DNA of 64,000 nt from Demequina sp. NBRC 110051 (GTDB lineage Bacteria; Actinomycetota; Actinomycetes; Actinomycetales; Demequinaceae), in the NCBI RefSeq assembly GCF_002090055.1, contig NZ_BBRH01000017.1, positions 1 through 64,000 of the forward strand, written 5' to 3'. The notes below the pieces were generated by a model. That model did not search any database, was not told where the DNA came from, and was given only the letters and a program-made list of their open reading frames with translations. Shown piece after piece: positions 1 through 10,505 of the stretch. The position numbers were made by a program, and so were the translations under genes. Each line of letters opens with the position of its first letter. Position 1 is the first letter of the stretch.

Positions 1-1083
1 GGGCTTGCCAACCTCGCCGGCCGGCTTGCTCTCCTTGGCGGATGCGTCGGCGTCGCCTGACTCCGCCGTGGGGGTCTCCTGCTCGGGCTTACCAGCGCCT
101 TCGGGCTTGCCGGTGCCCTCGGGCTTACCAGCGCCTTCGGGCTTGCCGGTGCCCTCGGGCTTGCCGGCATCGGCAGGCTTGCCGGACTCGCTGGGCACAT
201 CGGCGCCAGCCGCCTCGTGGGCGTCGGACGGCTCCTGAGTACCGGCGCCCTGCCCTGCGGAGACCGGAGCATCACCAGCCTCGGCGGGCTGACCGGCGGT
301 CTCCGACTGGCCTGCCGTGGCGGGTACGGGGACGTCGGGCGAGGAACCCTCGTCGGCGCCACCGGCGTCGCCGTCTTGAGGCTCAACGGTGGCGTCATCG
401 ACGACTGCCGGCGTGTCCACGAGCCCGCGGGCACGCTCGGACACCGCCTTCCCAAATGCGGCGCCGCGCTCGTCCTGGTCGGCCATCCACAGCAACATCT
501 CGGACACTCGCGTCCGGGTCTCGAGCGACTGCTCGGATCCCTCGGCCAACACGGACTCGGCGGCGACGCGCAGGCCGTCGGCGGCCTCGGTCTCATCGAG
601 GGAGTCGAGAGTCTCGGTGGCAAGCGCGGCGGCCCGGTCGACGTCACCGCGCTCCACGAGGATGCGCACCTCGCCGAGCCTCTCGTCGGCGCCACCGGCG
701 TTGATCCCCACCCGCTCGAGGGCGCGATCCACTCCATATAGTGCATCGCCCGGCGCGGCGTCATCGGCCGCAGCGGCTCCCGCGAGCCCCAGTCCCAGCA
801 CACCCGCGACAGCGACGGAGGCACCCACCCGGCGCCTCCACGTCGAGCGGCGGGCCGCGGCCGGCCTCGCGCCCGCGGTCGAAGCGACGGCCGCTGGAGC
901 GACGGCGGCCGCCAACGTCGCGACCATGGCCTCCGCCTGCGAGTCGGTGGGCTGAGCGGCGGCGCTCGCTCGCAGCGCGGCGAATGCCGGGGCGAGGGCA
1001 GCAAGGTCGGGATCGGTCACGGGACGACCGGCCACGAGAGCGTCGAAGTCACGGTCGGCGTCGTTGCTCGATACGTGGTCCAT
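1..1083 (-). CDS. DUF5667-type membrane protein with GKPEG repeats (partial)
   Basis: The ATG lies at 1083 and the frame stays open to the window edge, so the C-terminus is missing. Visible are a cytoplasmic N-terminal half of about 95 residues, one membrane segment around residues 100-118 (VGASVAVAGVLGLGLAGAAA), then the motif PGDALYGVDRALERVG, which is characteristic of DUF5667 proteins. A long extracellular tail rich in Ala, Glu, Gly and Pro follows, ending in hexapeptide repeats of the type GKPEGT/GKPEGA. It sits 31 bp downstream of the sigma-factor gene on the same strand. Such sigma/DUF5667 pairs are common in Actinomycetota and the partner is often assumed to control the sigma factor. 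That role is inferred; no zinc-binding anti-sigma motif is visible. Confidence 0.75.
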   Translation of the reverse strand, partial: MDHVSSNDADRDFDALVAGRPVTDPDLAALAPAFAALRASAAAQPTDSQAEAMVATLAAAVAPAAVASTAGARPAAARRSTWRRRVGASVAVAGVLGLGLAGAAAADDAAPGDALYGVDRALERVGINAGGADERLGEVRILVERGDVDRAAALATETLDSLDETEAADGLRVAAESVLAEGSEQSLETRTRVSEMLLWMADQDERGAAFGKAVSERARGLVDTPAVVDDATVEPQDGDAGGADEGSSPDVPVPATAGQSETAGQPAEAGDAPVSAGQGAGTQEPSDAHEAAGADVPSESGKPADAGKPEGTGKPEGAGKPEGTGKPEGAGKPEQETPTAESGDADASAKESKPAGEVGKP

Positions 1084-1114
1084 ACCCCTGTCATCGCTGA
1101 CGCGGCCAGAAACG

Positions 1115-1709
1115 TTACAGCGACTTCTTTCCCGGCAGCGTGGACCGCTCGTGACCATGAGCATCGAGTTGCTCGCGCAATGCTTTCAGCGCACGGGTCT
1201 GGATCACGCGGACCGCCCCCCTCTGACTTGTCGAGAGCCTCCGCGGTCGCCTTCACCGACATGTCCGCGACCACGCGCATGAGGATCACCTCACGCTGCA
1301 CCAGGCTCAGGCCACGGATCAGCACGCGTGGTTCGATCAAGGAGATGGCGGACAACGCCTCGGACTCGACATCGCCGTGCCAATGCTCTTCTGCAAGTCC
1401 TGCAGGCTCGAGCCCGTCAGCGGTCTCGGGATGACGCCCTCGCGAGCGCCACTCGTCCTGGCCGCGCCGGCGCGCGATGGTGAAGACCCACGCACGGAAG
1501 TCGTCTTCGTCACCCGTGAAGCGGTGGATGTCGCGGGCCACGGAGAGGAACGTCTCGGACAACACGTCCTCGACGGCGTCGCCCAATCCGGTGCCGCGCA
1601 AGTACGAGTACACGCCGCCATAGAGATCGCGATAGATGCGTTCCCACGCCCAGGTGGCGCCGTTGCGAGCGGCGGTCAGCGTCGGAGCGAAGTACTCGCC
1701 CAACGCCAT
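1115..1709 (-). CDS. ECF-type sigma-70 factor, frameshifted near its C-terminus
   Basis: This is an RNA polymerase sigma factor of the extracytoplasmic-function group. Region 2 is visible (YSYLRGTGLGDAVEDVLSETFLSVARDI, then FRAWVFTIARRR) and region 4 begins at LSLVQREVILMRVV. Reading from the ATG at 1709, the frame breaks at a run of six G (minus strand, about 1216-1221). With five G the protein continues as SEGAVRVIQTRALKALREQL, the expected recognition helix, and stops at a TAA at 1115-1117. With six G the frame runs aberrantly into the next gene. Either the sequence has a homopolymer error or the sigma factor has lost its -35 recognition helix. The downstream gene encodes a DUF5667 membrane protein. 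Confidence 0.8.
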
Positions 1710-1840
1710 GCGGCCGCCCTCTCGCCAAACTCAACGCCGCGAGGATCGCAGCATGTGACGGGGGAACTTAACACGCAAGCCGGGCTCGCTGCGACCCGGC
1801 CGCCAGCCCGCGCGGCAGGAAGAACGACGCCCAGAAACAG

Positions 1841-1870
1841 AAAAACTCCCCACCGAAAAGTGAGGAGTTT
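1841..1870 (-). terminator. Intrinsic terminator of tRNA-Glu
   Basis: A hairpin with arms AAACTCC/GGAGTTT (extended by CAC/GTG) is followed on the minus strand by TTTTTCTGTTT. It lies directly 3' of the tRNA. Confidence 0.75.
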
Positions 1871-1876
1871 CATCCG

Positions 1877-1949
1877 TAGCCCCGACGGGATTCGAACCCG
1901 CGCTACCGCCTTGAGAGGGCGGCGTGCTAGGCCGCTACACAACGGGGCC
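1877..1949 (-). tRNA. tRNA-Glu (CTC)
   Basis: The minus strand folds into a cloverleaf with acceptor stem GGCCCCG/CGGGGCT, anticodon stem CCGCC/GGCGG around loop CTCTCAA (anticodon CTC), and T-loop TTCGAAT. CCA is not encoded. The anticodon reads GAG codons, which suits a high-GC genome. Confidence 0.95.
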
Positions 1950-2116
1950 CTAGCTGCTCCTGCCCCCTACCGGGCGGCTGGCGCGAGATAAGACTCTACA
2001 GCATGGTGCACGCCGATTCCAAATCGGCACCCCACCCCCTCCGAACACACGACGACCATCCTCCCCCGCCACGGCATCGGCCGCCTATCGCTTGCCATCT
2101 CAGCCGAGCGTTATGT

Positions 2117-2143
2117 AAAGTTGAGCGTAAGCGGCTCAACTTT
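2117..2143. promoter_or_regulatory. HAIR-like HspR operator upstream of the Clp ATPase
   Basis: A perfect inverted repeat, AAAGTTGAGC - 7 bp - GCTCAACTTT, ends 36 bp before the ATG of the ClpB-like gene. The core TTGAGC-N7-GCTCAA closely matches the HspR-associated inverted repeat (CTTGAGT-N7-ACTCAAG) that controls dnaK and clpB in Streptomyces and mycobacteria. The same spacer length of 7 is kept. This predicts heat-shock repression by HspR; no hspR gene is in the window. Confidence 0.85.
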
Positions 2144-2179
2144 GGAGCCGCCCGTCCCACGACCACCAGGAGGCTCATC

Positions 2180-4330
<2,151 letters not shown>

Positions 4331-4369
4331 GTACCCGGGCGCGCGGACAGTGTGAACCGCGCGACACCC

Positions 4370-4417
4370 CGACACGCCGGCCGGCGGAGCCCCTGCGCCC
4401 CGCCGGCCGGCGTGTCG
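4370..4417. terminator. Strong GC-rich hairpin after the ClpB-like gene
   Basis: Perfect 18-bp arms (starting CGACACGCCGG and ending CCGGCGTGTCG) flank a 12-nt loop, 40 bp after the stop codon. There is no U-tract, as is common for actinobacterial terminators. Confidence 0.7.
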
Positions 4418-4535
4418 CGTCCGGATCCGGTTCGCACGGTCGGAGCGGGACGGCCGGGACCTTTGTCTCTCGTGCGCCCTGCCCACGCGCGCCTAGCGTG
4501 GAAGGACCGTTTTCAATGGAGAGAAGGGACCTGTC

Positions 4536-5315
4536 ATGTCACGCACGTATGTCATTACCGGCGCCGCCTCGGGCATTGGCCTGGCGACTGCCGCACTGCT
4601 GAAGGAGCGCGGCCATCGCGTGGTGGGCGTCGACCTGCACGACGCCGACGTCACCGCGGACCTCACCGTGGACGCTGACCGCGAACGCCTCGCGGAGGAG
4701 GTCGCGGCCGTGGCCGGCGGACCCGTCGATGCGATCATCGCCGTCGCCGGACTCGCGCTTCCCATCCCCGCCACGGTGGCGGTGAACTACTTCGGGATGG
4801 TCGCCACGCTGGAGAACCTGCGCCCGCTCCTCAAGGACTCCCCCGCCCCGCGCGCGGTCGGCGTCGCGTCGATGGCGAGCATCATGCCCACCGATGACGC
4901 GTTGGTGGAGGCCATGCTCGCCGGCGACGAGGCGGGCGCGCTCGCGCGGGCAGCTGTGCTGTCCGACGACGAGGCCACCGGCGGGCTGATCTACAGCTCC
5001 ACCAAGGCCGCCTTCTGCCGCTGGATGCGTCGCAACGCCGCGGGCGACCGGTGGGCCGGGGCCTCGATCCCGCTCAACGCGGTCGCGCCCGGGATCATCC
5101 GCACCCCCATGACGGCCGATCTCACGGCGACGCCCGAGGCCACGGCGCAACTGCTCGAGCAGGTGCCGATGCCGCTGAACGGCGTCGCGGACCCCATCGC
5201 GGTCGCGTATCCGCTCGCCTGGCTCGCGAGCGAGGAGAACACGCACCTGTGCGGCCAGACGGTCTTCGTCGATGGCGGATCGGACGTGGTGCTGCGCGGC
5301 GACACCGTGTGGTGA
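4536..5315 (+). CDS. Short-chain dehydrogenase/reductase (SDR)
   Basis: A 259-residue NAD(P)-dependent oxidoreductase. The classical SDR features are present: the N-terminal Rossmann motif TGAASGIG (8-15), catalytic Y153-x3-K157 in YSSTK, and the C-terminal NAPGIIRTPM segment. The acidic VDLHDADV after the second strand favours NAD(H). The region before the active site is short and the NNAG motif is replaced by VAGLALP, so it resembles the compact 3-alpha-hydroxysteroid-dehydrogenase-like group. The substrate cannot be told. The ATG at 4536 follows GGAGAGAAGG. It is a single gene with no obvious operon partner. Confidence 0.85.
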   Translation: MSRTYVITGAASGIGLATAALLKERGHRVVGVDLHDADVTADLTVDADRERLAEEVAAVAGGPVDAIIAVAGLALPIPATVAVNYFGMVATLENLRPLLKDSPAPRAVGVASMASIMPTDDALVEAMLAGDEAGALARAAVLSDDEATGGLIYSSTKAAFCRWMRRNAAGDRWAGASIPLNAVAPGIIRTPMTADLTATPEATAQLLEQVPMPLNGVADPIAVAYPLAWLASEENTHLCGQTVFVDGGSDVVLRGDTVW

Positions 5316-5447
5316 TCGCGCGCGGGGCATGACGCTCCCGCTCCCCCAACACAAACCGGATTGCACTGCGCCGCGCCGGTCAGCAAGGGCCACGAGCCGC
5401 GCTGGCCGGCGTGGCGCGTGTTCTTCCGGTTCGCGCTGTCGGAGGGC

Positions 5448-5496
5448 GGCCGATGCCGTGGCCGGCCGACGTACGGCACCCATGCCGGCATCGGCC
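5448..5496. repeat. REP-like palindromic pair of the GGCCGATGC motif
   Basis: GGCCGATGCCGTGG (5448-5461) faces GGCATCGGCC (5487-5496) across a spacer containing CGACGTACGG. The arrangement is the same as at 41744-41792. It lies between the SDR gene and tRNA-Gln, directly beside the tRNA terminator. Confidence 0.6.
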
Positions 5497-5503
5497 GGGT
5501 ACG

Positions 5504-5529
5504 AAAAAAGCCCGCCGGAGCGGGCTTTT
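5504..5529. terminator. Bidirectional terminator between SDR and tRNA-Gln
   Basis: AAAAAGCCCG and CGGGCTTTT arms surround CCGGAG, with A-runs on one side and T-runs on the other. It can stop tRNA-Gln transcription (minus strand) and probably SDR transcription too. Confidence 0.8.
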
Positions 5530-5532
5530 CGT

Positions 5533-5607
5533 TGGCTGGCCTACCTGGACTCGAACCAAGACTAAAGGAACCAGAAACCTTCGTGCTGCCAATTACACCA
5601 TAGGCCA
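5533..5607 (-). tRNA. tRNA-Gln (CTG)
   Basis: The minus strand forms acceptor stem TGGCCTA/TAGGCCA, D-arm with GGTGTAATTGGCAGC, anticodon loop TTCTGGT (anticodon CTG), and T-loop TTCGAGT. CCA is encoded at 5533-5535. One mismatch closes the anticodon stem. The 5' half matches the usual actinobacterial tRNA-Gln. Confidence 0.93.
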
Positions 5608-5700
5608 ACGCGCCCGACCGAGGCCGGGCTTCGCGGTCAAACCCGGGGGCCCGACCGAGGAACAACTGTACCGGTTCCTGGCCGATGCTCCAAACCAGCC

Positions 5701-6741
5701 TCAGTCCCAGTACACCTCGGCGAGCGACTCACCCTCGGCATAGCCCGCGCCAATCAACGCGCCGCATGCGCCGGTGAGAGCACGGCTCACGTCACCCAGC
5801 CCTTCTTCGTCGCCATAGGGCCGCGCGAACGCGGCGCTGACGGCTACCTCGCCGCACGGCAGGCCGTGCACCCGGGTCAGCGCCAGCCCCGCCTGCAGGG
5901 GCTGCGCCCGCTCCCCCACGCGAATCACGACGGCAGTGCCCGCATCGGTGAGGCCCGCCGCTTGGGCGAACACATCGGTCGTCGCGACCGTGACGGGGAT
6001 CCACGTGACGTCGGTGTCGGCGATCACCCCCGTCGCGGCCTCGAGGGCGCGCAGCCACCGCTCCTGCACGTAGGTGTCGCGTGCGACCCACTCGCCGTGA
6101 TCGGCGCGCAAGAGCGCGACCCGTTGAGAGACCTCGGCCGGGTGCTGCGCCACCCACACCTGCTCGGCCACCACATCACGAAAGCCCAGGTCGGCGCGGG
6201 CGGCCTCGACTGCGGAGCGGACGGCATCGCCGTTGTCCACGTCTACCTCGCTGCGCATGAAGGCGCAGCCCACGGAACCGGTGGCCACCTCGACCGCCTG
6301 GCCGCCGCGCCCGAAGTACAGATCGGGCTGGCGCAGCATCGGAAGCGGCGCATCCGGGTAGGCAGTCGCCGGCCGGACGCCCAGGTAGTCCGCGACCGCA
6401 CCGAGCTGCGCGGCCTGGTCGACAATCTGCACCTCGTAGGGGTAGCCGCGCCCAGCCATGCACTCCACGAGTGAGAGCCGGTCGCGATACTCGCCGTATG
6501 CCACGGCGGTGGTGCGCGCCGCGTTGGCTGGCGCGGCGGTGACGGTGGGCTCGGGCGCAGGCGAGGGATCACCGTCATCGGACCACCACCAGGCGGCAGT
6601 GACGGCCAGCACGGCCGCGGCGGCGAGGGCCGCAACGCGCACGCGCCACGAGCCGCCCCCGCCGCGATCTTCCTCGACACGCCACGAGTCGGGCCCGTGT
6701 CCATGCGGGTCCTCGACGATCACATACTCCGTGGACGCCAT
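5701..6741 (-). CDS. Membrane-anchored protein of unknown function
   Basis: A 346-residue protein I do not recognise. About 30 hydrophilic residues precede one membrane segment near residues 33-50 (VAALAAAAVLAVTAAWWW). A Pro/Glu-rich linker and an extracytoplasmic domain of about 270 residues follow. The domain holds a few cysteines that could form disulfides (AGRGYPYE region, GSVGCAFM, LPCGEVAV, TGACGALI). The N-terminus carries ASTEYVIVEDPHGHGPDSWRVEED. It stands alone, upstream of tRNA-Gln on the same strand. An extracytoplasmic location is supported by the single N-terminal anchor; no function is assigned. Confidence 0.7.
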   Translation of the reverse strand: MASTEYVIVEDPHGHGPDSWRVEEDRGGGGSWRVRVAALAAAAVLAVTAAWWWSDDGDPSPAPEPTVTAAPANAARTTAVAYGEYRDRLSLVECMAGRGYPYEVQIVDQAAQLGAVADYLGVRPATAYPDAPLPMLRQPDLYFGRGGQAVEVATGSVGCAFMRSEVDVDNGDAVRSAVEAARADLGFRDVVAEQVWVAQHPAEVSQRVALLRADHGEWVARDTYVQERWLRALEAATGVIADTDVTWIPVTVATTDVFAQAAGLTDAGTAVVIRVGERAQPLQAGLALTRVHGLPCGEVAVSAAFARPYGDEEGLGDVSRALTGACGALIGAGYAEGESLAEVYWD

Positions 6742-6822
6742 CGCTCCTCCGGGCGCCGCGATGCGCCCTCAGGGTCAGGGTACGTCGCCCACCACGACCC
6801 CGCGAGGGGTCAACGGCGCCTG

Positions 6823-7581
6823 CTACAACCCGAGCGCGCCCACCAGCTCATCGAGGCCCACGATCCGCGCCGTACGCTCGCCCAGGTCGGCGCCGTCATG
6901 CCCGGCGCGCCGCGTTCCTGGCCGGTCGAGCCACACGCCCGTGAGCCCCGCGCGAGCCGCTCCCCCGGCATCAATGTCTGGCTCGTCGCCCACGTAGGCC
7001 ACCTCGGCAGGGTCGAGGCCCAGGCGACGGCAACCTTCGACAAACACGCGAGGATCGGGCTTGCCGACACCAAACGTGTCGACCCCCACGAACATCTCCA
7101 CGCGCTCCAACCCGCACGCTGCGAGCTTCAGTTCCTGGTAGGCCAGGTCGGCATTCGACACCGACCCATAGGGCACGCCCGCGGCGTCGAGCGCGTCGAG
7201 CATGGACGCCGCATCGGGGAACGCCTTCCAGCCCTCACGGAAGTGACGCTCGAAGCCTGCATCCCAGATGTCGTACGCCTCGTCGTCGGCGAGAGACGGC
7301 CCCCCGAACGTCTCATGCAGCTCCTGCGCGCGGCGCTTGCGCTGCTCGCGGTGCGTCATCTCGCCTCGCGTGTGGGCGCGGTACCAGCCTGAACGGTCCT
7401 CGCGCCAGTGTGCGAGGACGGCCTCGGGGCCGGCGCCAGCGTCGAGGTACTCGTCCGCCACCCGCAGCAGCGCATGGCGGAAGGCGCCGCGGGTGTCGAC
7501 GAGGGTGTCGTCGACGTCCAGCAGCACCCCGCGGATGGCGGGCCGGGATACCCGGCCCGCCACGGCATCGGCCGTCGTCAC
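6823..7581 (-). CDS. HAD-superfamily hydrolase (phosphatase)
   Basis: A haloacid dehalogenase-type phosphatase. Motif I is DVDDTLVDT (nucleophile Asp then Asp+2), followed by a helical cap, a conserved Ser in GSVSNAD, a Lys in FGVGKPDPRVF, and motif IV VGDEPDID. The upstream gene gltX ends 10 bp before the chosen GTG at 7581, so the two are probably co-transcribed. The start is uncertain. The first 17 codons overlap a 14-bp GGCCGATGCCGTGG motif copy and a palindrome (GCGGGCCGGG/CCCGGCCCGC, 7539-7561). A GTG at 7527, giving VLLDVDD, is an alternative start beyond them. The substrate is unknown; similar enzymes act on small phosphorylated metabolites. Confidence 0.85.
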   Translation of the reverse strand: MTTADAVAGRVSRPAIRGVLLDVDDTLVDTRGAFRHALLRVADEYLDAGAGPEAVLAHWREDRSGWYRAHTRGEMTHREQRKRRAQELHETFGGPSLADDEAYDIWDAGFERHFREGWKAFPDAASMLDALDAAGVPYGSVSNADLAYQELKLAACGLERVEMFVGVDTFGVGKPDPRVFVEGCRRLGLDPAEVAYVGDEPDIDAGGAARAGLTGVWLDRPGTRRAGHDGADLGERTARIVGLDELVGALGL

Positions 7582-7591
7582 GAGGCGTCCG

Positions 7592-9088
7592 TCACAGAGT
7601 CGCGCGCAGGCGACGCAGGCGCTCGAGCGAGTGCTCGCGGCCCAGGATCTCCATCGACTCGAACAGCGGCGGCGAGACCTGGCGACCGGTGACGGCGACG
7701 CGCAGCGGGCCGTACGCGAAGCGCGGCTTGATGCCCATCTCGTCGACCAGCTTGGCCTGCAGCGCCTCCTGCTGTGCTGCGGCGCCGAAGTCATCGAGGC
7801 CCTCCAGCACCACGAGCGCAGCGTCGAGGATCTCCGCGGCGTTCTCGGGCAGCTTGGCCAGCGCCTTCTCGTCGAACTCGTAGCCGTGGTCGTCCTCGAA
7901 AAGGAAGCCCAGCATGCCCGGGGCCTCGCCCAGCAGGTTCATGCGGGTCTGCACCAACGGGGCCGCCTCGGCGAGGGTCTGCTCCTCGTGCGGGGTGAGG
8001 TCCTGCGGGTCGGCGCTCGACAGGTGGCCGGAAGCGTGCAGGTAGGGCACCGTGCGGGCTACGAAGTCACCCAGCGGCAGCATGCGCAGGTGATCGGCAT
8101 TGATCGCCTCGGCCTTCTTGAGGTCGAAGCGGGCGGAGTTGGGGGTGACGTCGCGGATGTCGAACGCCTCGACCAGCTCGGCGGGCGTGAAGACGTCGCG
8201 GTCGGGGCCGATGCTCCATCCCAGCAGCGCCAGGTAGTTCAGCAGGCCCTCGCGGATGAAGCCGCGTTCGCGGTGGAGGAACAGGTTGGACTCGGGGGCA
8301 CGCTTGGACAGCTTCTTGTTGCCCTCGCCCAGCACCATCGGCATGTGACCGAACTCGGGCACCTGGTTCGCGACGCCCAGCTGAACCATGTAGCGGTACA
8401 GGGCGATCTGGCGCGGGGTCGAGGACAGCAGGTCCTCGCCGCGCAGCACGTGCGTGATGTTCATCAGCGCGTCGTCGACGGGGTTGACGAGCGTGTACAG
8501 CGGCACGCCGTTGCCGCGCACGATCACGAAGTCGGGCACCGAGCCCGCGCGGAACGTGATCTCGCCGCGGATGAGGTCGGTGAAGGTGATGTCCTCGTCG
8601 GGCATGCGCACGCGGATGACGGGCTGGCGGCCCTCGCCGCGGAAGGCGGCCTTCTGCTCCTCGGTGAGGTCGCGGTCAAAGCCGTCGTAGCCCAGCTTGG
8701 GGTCGCGCCCGGCGGCCTTGTGGCGTGCCTCGATCTCCTCGGGGCTCGAAAACGACTCATACGCGAAGCCGGCCTCGAGCAGGCGCTTCGCGACATCGAG
8801 GTGCAGCTCGTGACGCTCGGACTGGCGGTACGGGGCATAGGGGCCGCCGATGCCGGGGCCCTCGTCGTAGTCGATTCCCAGCCAGTTCAGCGCGTCGAGC
8901 AGCTGCTCGTAGGACTCCTCGGAGTCGCGCTCGGCGTCGGTGTCCTCGACGCGGAACACGAGCTTGCCGCCCATGTGGCGCGCGTAGGCCCAGTTGAACA
9001 GGGCGGTGCGAATCAGGCCCACGTGGGGGGTGCCCGTCGGGGACGGGCAGAAGCGGACGCGGACCTCGGGGGCGGCGGTGTCAGTCAC
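7592..9088 (-). CDS. gltX: Glutamyl-tRNA synthetase
   Basis: Class I aminoacyl-tRNA synthetase of 498 residues, which charges tRNA-Glu in the cytoplasm. The HIGH-type motif is [10 protein letters not shown] (15-24), the KMSKS-type motif is KLSKR (near 260), and [15 protein letters not shown] follows the first motif. The length is normal for bacterial GltX. It lies in a minus-strand group with an upstream FAH-family gene (gap 66 bp, containing one GGCCGATGCCGTGG copy) and a downstream HAD phosphatase. The nearby tRNA-Glu is a substrate but is not in the same transcript. Confidence 0.96.
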   Translation of the reverse strand: MTDTAAPEVRVRFCPSPTGTPHVGLIRTALFNWAYARHMGGKLVFRVEDTDAERDSEESYEQLLDALNWLGIDYDEGPGIGGPYAPYRQSERHELHLDVAKRLLEAGFAYESFSSPEEIEARHKAAGRDPKLGYDGFDRDLTEEQKAAFRGEGRQPVIRVRMPDEDITFTDLIRGEITFRAGSVPDFVIVRGNGVPLYTLVNPVDDALMNITHVLRGEDLLSSTPRQIALYRYMVQLGVANQVPEFGHMPMVLGEGNKKLSKRAPESNLFLHRERGFIREGLLNYLALLGWSIGPDRDVFTPAELVEAFDIRDVTPNSARFDLKKAEAINADHLRMLPLGDFVARTVPYLHASGHLSSADPQDLTPHEEQTLAEAAPLVQTRMNLLGEAPGMLGFLFEDDHGYEFDEKALAKLPENAAEILDAALVVLEGLDDFGAAAQQEALQAKLVDEMGIKPRFAYGPLRVAVTGRQVSPPLFESMEILGREHSLERLRRLRATL

Positions 9089-9154
9089 GGTGTGAGGTTC
9101 TCCAGGGTGGTGCGGATGTTCGGGCGGCCGATGCCGTGGCCGGGTGACGCTTCT

Positions 9155-9943
9155 TTAGCGGCGGATCGCGGGGTTACGCAGGGTGCCGAGACCCTCGATC
9201 TCGACCTCGACGATGTCGCCGTGGCTGAGGGTGGTGACGCCCGCGGGGGTGCCGGTGAGCACGAGGTCGCCGGGCAGCAGGGTCGTCACCTCGGAGGCGA
9301 TCGCGATGGCCTCGTGGATGCCGTTGATCATGTCCTTGAGGTTGCCCTCCTGGACCACCTCGCCGTTGATCGCGCCGGTGATGCGGGCATCGTCGGTGTC
9401 GAGCTCGGTCTCGATCCAGGGGCCGATGGGCAGCGAGGTGTCGAACGCCTTGCCGCGGAACCACTGGCCTTCTTGCTTCTGCACGTCGCGAGCGGTGACA
9501 TCGTTGGCGCAGGTGTAGCCGTAGATGTACTGCTCGGCGTGCTCGGGCAGGACGTCCTTGCACATGCGGCCGATGACGATGGCGAGCTCGGCCTCGAGCT
9601 GCACGTCGTCGCTGTAGGCGGGCAGCACGATCGGGTCGTCGGGGCCCACGACGGCGGTATTGGGCTTAAGGAACACGATGGGGTACGCACCGGCGGGGCC
9701 GGTAATGTCCTTCATCTCCTCCGCGTGGGCCGCGTAGTTCTTGCCCAGGCACACGGCCTTGGAGCGCGGGATCACGGGGGCGAGGAGGCGGACGTCGTCG
9801 GTGAGCTTGATGCGCTCGCCGGTGACGTTGCCGGGCGTGTACATGGGGTCGCCGGTGAGGACCACCAGCTCCTCCTCGCCGGGGGCGCCGTCGACAATCG
9901 CGTAGCGGGGCTCGTCTCCAGTGGTGAATCGGGCAATACGCAT
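9155..9943 (-). CDS. Fumarylacetoacetate hydrolase (FAH) family protein
   Basis: A 262-residue FAH-fold enzyme. The N-terminal strand-rich part (MRIARFTTGDEPRYAIVDG) is followed by the core with CLGKNYAAHAEEM, metal-binding ELEAELAIVIG (QLEAELAIVIG here) and CANDVTARD, and the C-terminal VLTGTPAGV motif. Members hydrolyse or decarboxylate 2-oxo acids such as acylpyruvates and 2-hydroxyhepta-2,4-diene-1,7-dioate. The exact substrate cannot be deduced. It precedes gltX, an arrangement that I recall as frequent in Actinomycetota and that suggests a housekeeping role. Confidence 0.9.
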   Translation of the reverse strand: MRIARFTTGDEPRYAIVDGAPGEEELVVLTGDPMYTPGNVTGERIKLTDDVRLLAPVIPRSKAVCLGKNYAAHAEEMKDITGPAGAYPIVFLKPNTAVVGPDDPIVLPAYSDDVQLEAELAIVIGRMCKDVLPEHAEQYIYGYTCANDVTARDVQKQEGQWFRGKAFDTSLPIGPWIETELDTDDARITGAINGEVVQEGNLKDMINGIHEAIAIASEVTTLLPGDLVLTGTPAGVTTLSHGDIVEVEIEGLGTLRNPAIRR

Positions 9944-10001
9944 GGGCTCCAGCGTAGTGGCTCCCCTGTCACCGTCGCCTCGCGGGCCTTACGATGCGGG
10001 T

Positions 10002-10505
10002 ATGTCATCCGCCACCGTCGACGAGCTCATCTCCGCCGCCGACGAGCGCCTGGACTCCCTGCTTGCGCTCGCGGACGCGGAGCGCGACCGCCACCTGGGG
10101 CTCGCGTACGAGGGACGGCGCACGGCGGACGTCCTCACCCACCTGCACGCGTGGCACCTGCTGTTCTTCGACTGGATCGAGGCGGAGAACGCGGGCGAGG
10201 AGCCCGACTTCCCTGCGGCCGGCTACACGTGGCGCGACCTGAGCGCCCTCAACGACGCCCTGTACTTCGCGCACCGGCACTGGAGTTACGACGAGGCGCG
10301 CGGCCTGCTCATCGAGTCCCACGGTCGCCTCTGCGCGCTCATGCGCCGCCTCGACGACGAGCGGCTGTTCGACACCGAGGCGAGGCCATGGCTGGGGCAC
10401 GAGTCGCTCGCAGAGGTGGCCGAGGAATGCCTGGGTCACCACTACGCGTGGGGTGAGGGCGTCATCGCCAAGGCCACTTACGCGGACCTGGACAGGGAGC
10501 AGTGA
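10002..10505 (+). CDS. ClbS/DfsB family four-helix protein
   Basis: A 167-residue member of the ClbS/DfsB (DUF1706) family. The family signatures are clear: GRRTADVLTHLHAWHLLFFDW, then the Tyr-Thr-Trp segment YTWRDLSALNDALY, SHGRLCALM, and the C-terminal HHYAWGEGVI. ClbS itself is a cyclopropane hydrolase that protects against colibactin, and DfsB has been linked to iron-dependent processes. No colibactin genes are here, so the role is unknown. The ATG at 10002 is 58 bp from the divergent FAH gene, and the stop overlaps the next start. Confidence 0.8.
   Translation: MSSATVDELISAADERLDSLLALADAERDRHLGLAYEGRRTADVLTHLHAWHLLFFDWIEAENAGEEPDFPAAGYTWRDLSALNDALYFAHRHWSYDEARGLLIESHGRLCALMRRLDDERLFDTEARPWLGHESLAEVAEECLGHHYAWGEGVIAKATYADLDREQ

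Noticed and set aside
60-180. Regular repeats resembling a short CRISPR or minisatellite array
   Set aside because: The repeats are 18-36 bp, in frame, and encode GKPEG(A/T) units of the DUF5667 protein. There are no spacers and no cas genes.
7268-10456. A 1062-codon open frame on the plus strand
   Set aside because: It lies opposite HAD, gltX and the FAH gene, all of which have clear motifs. The frame is open only because of high GC and codon bias.
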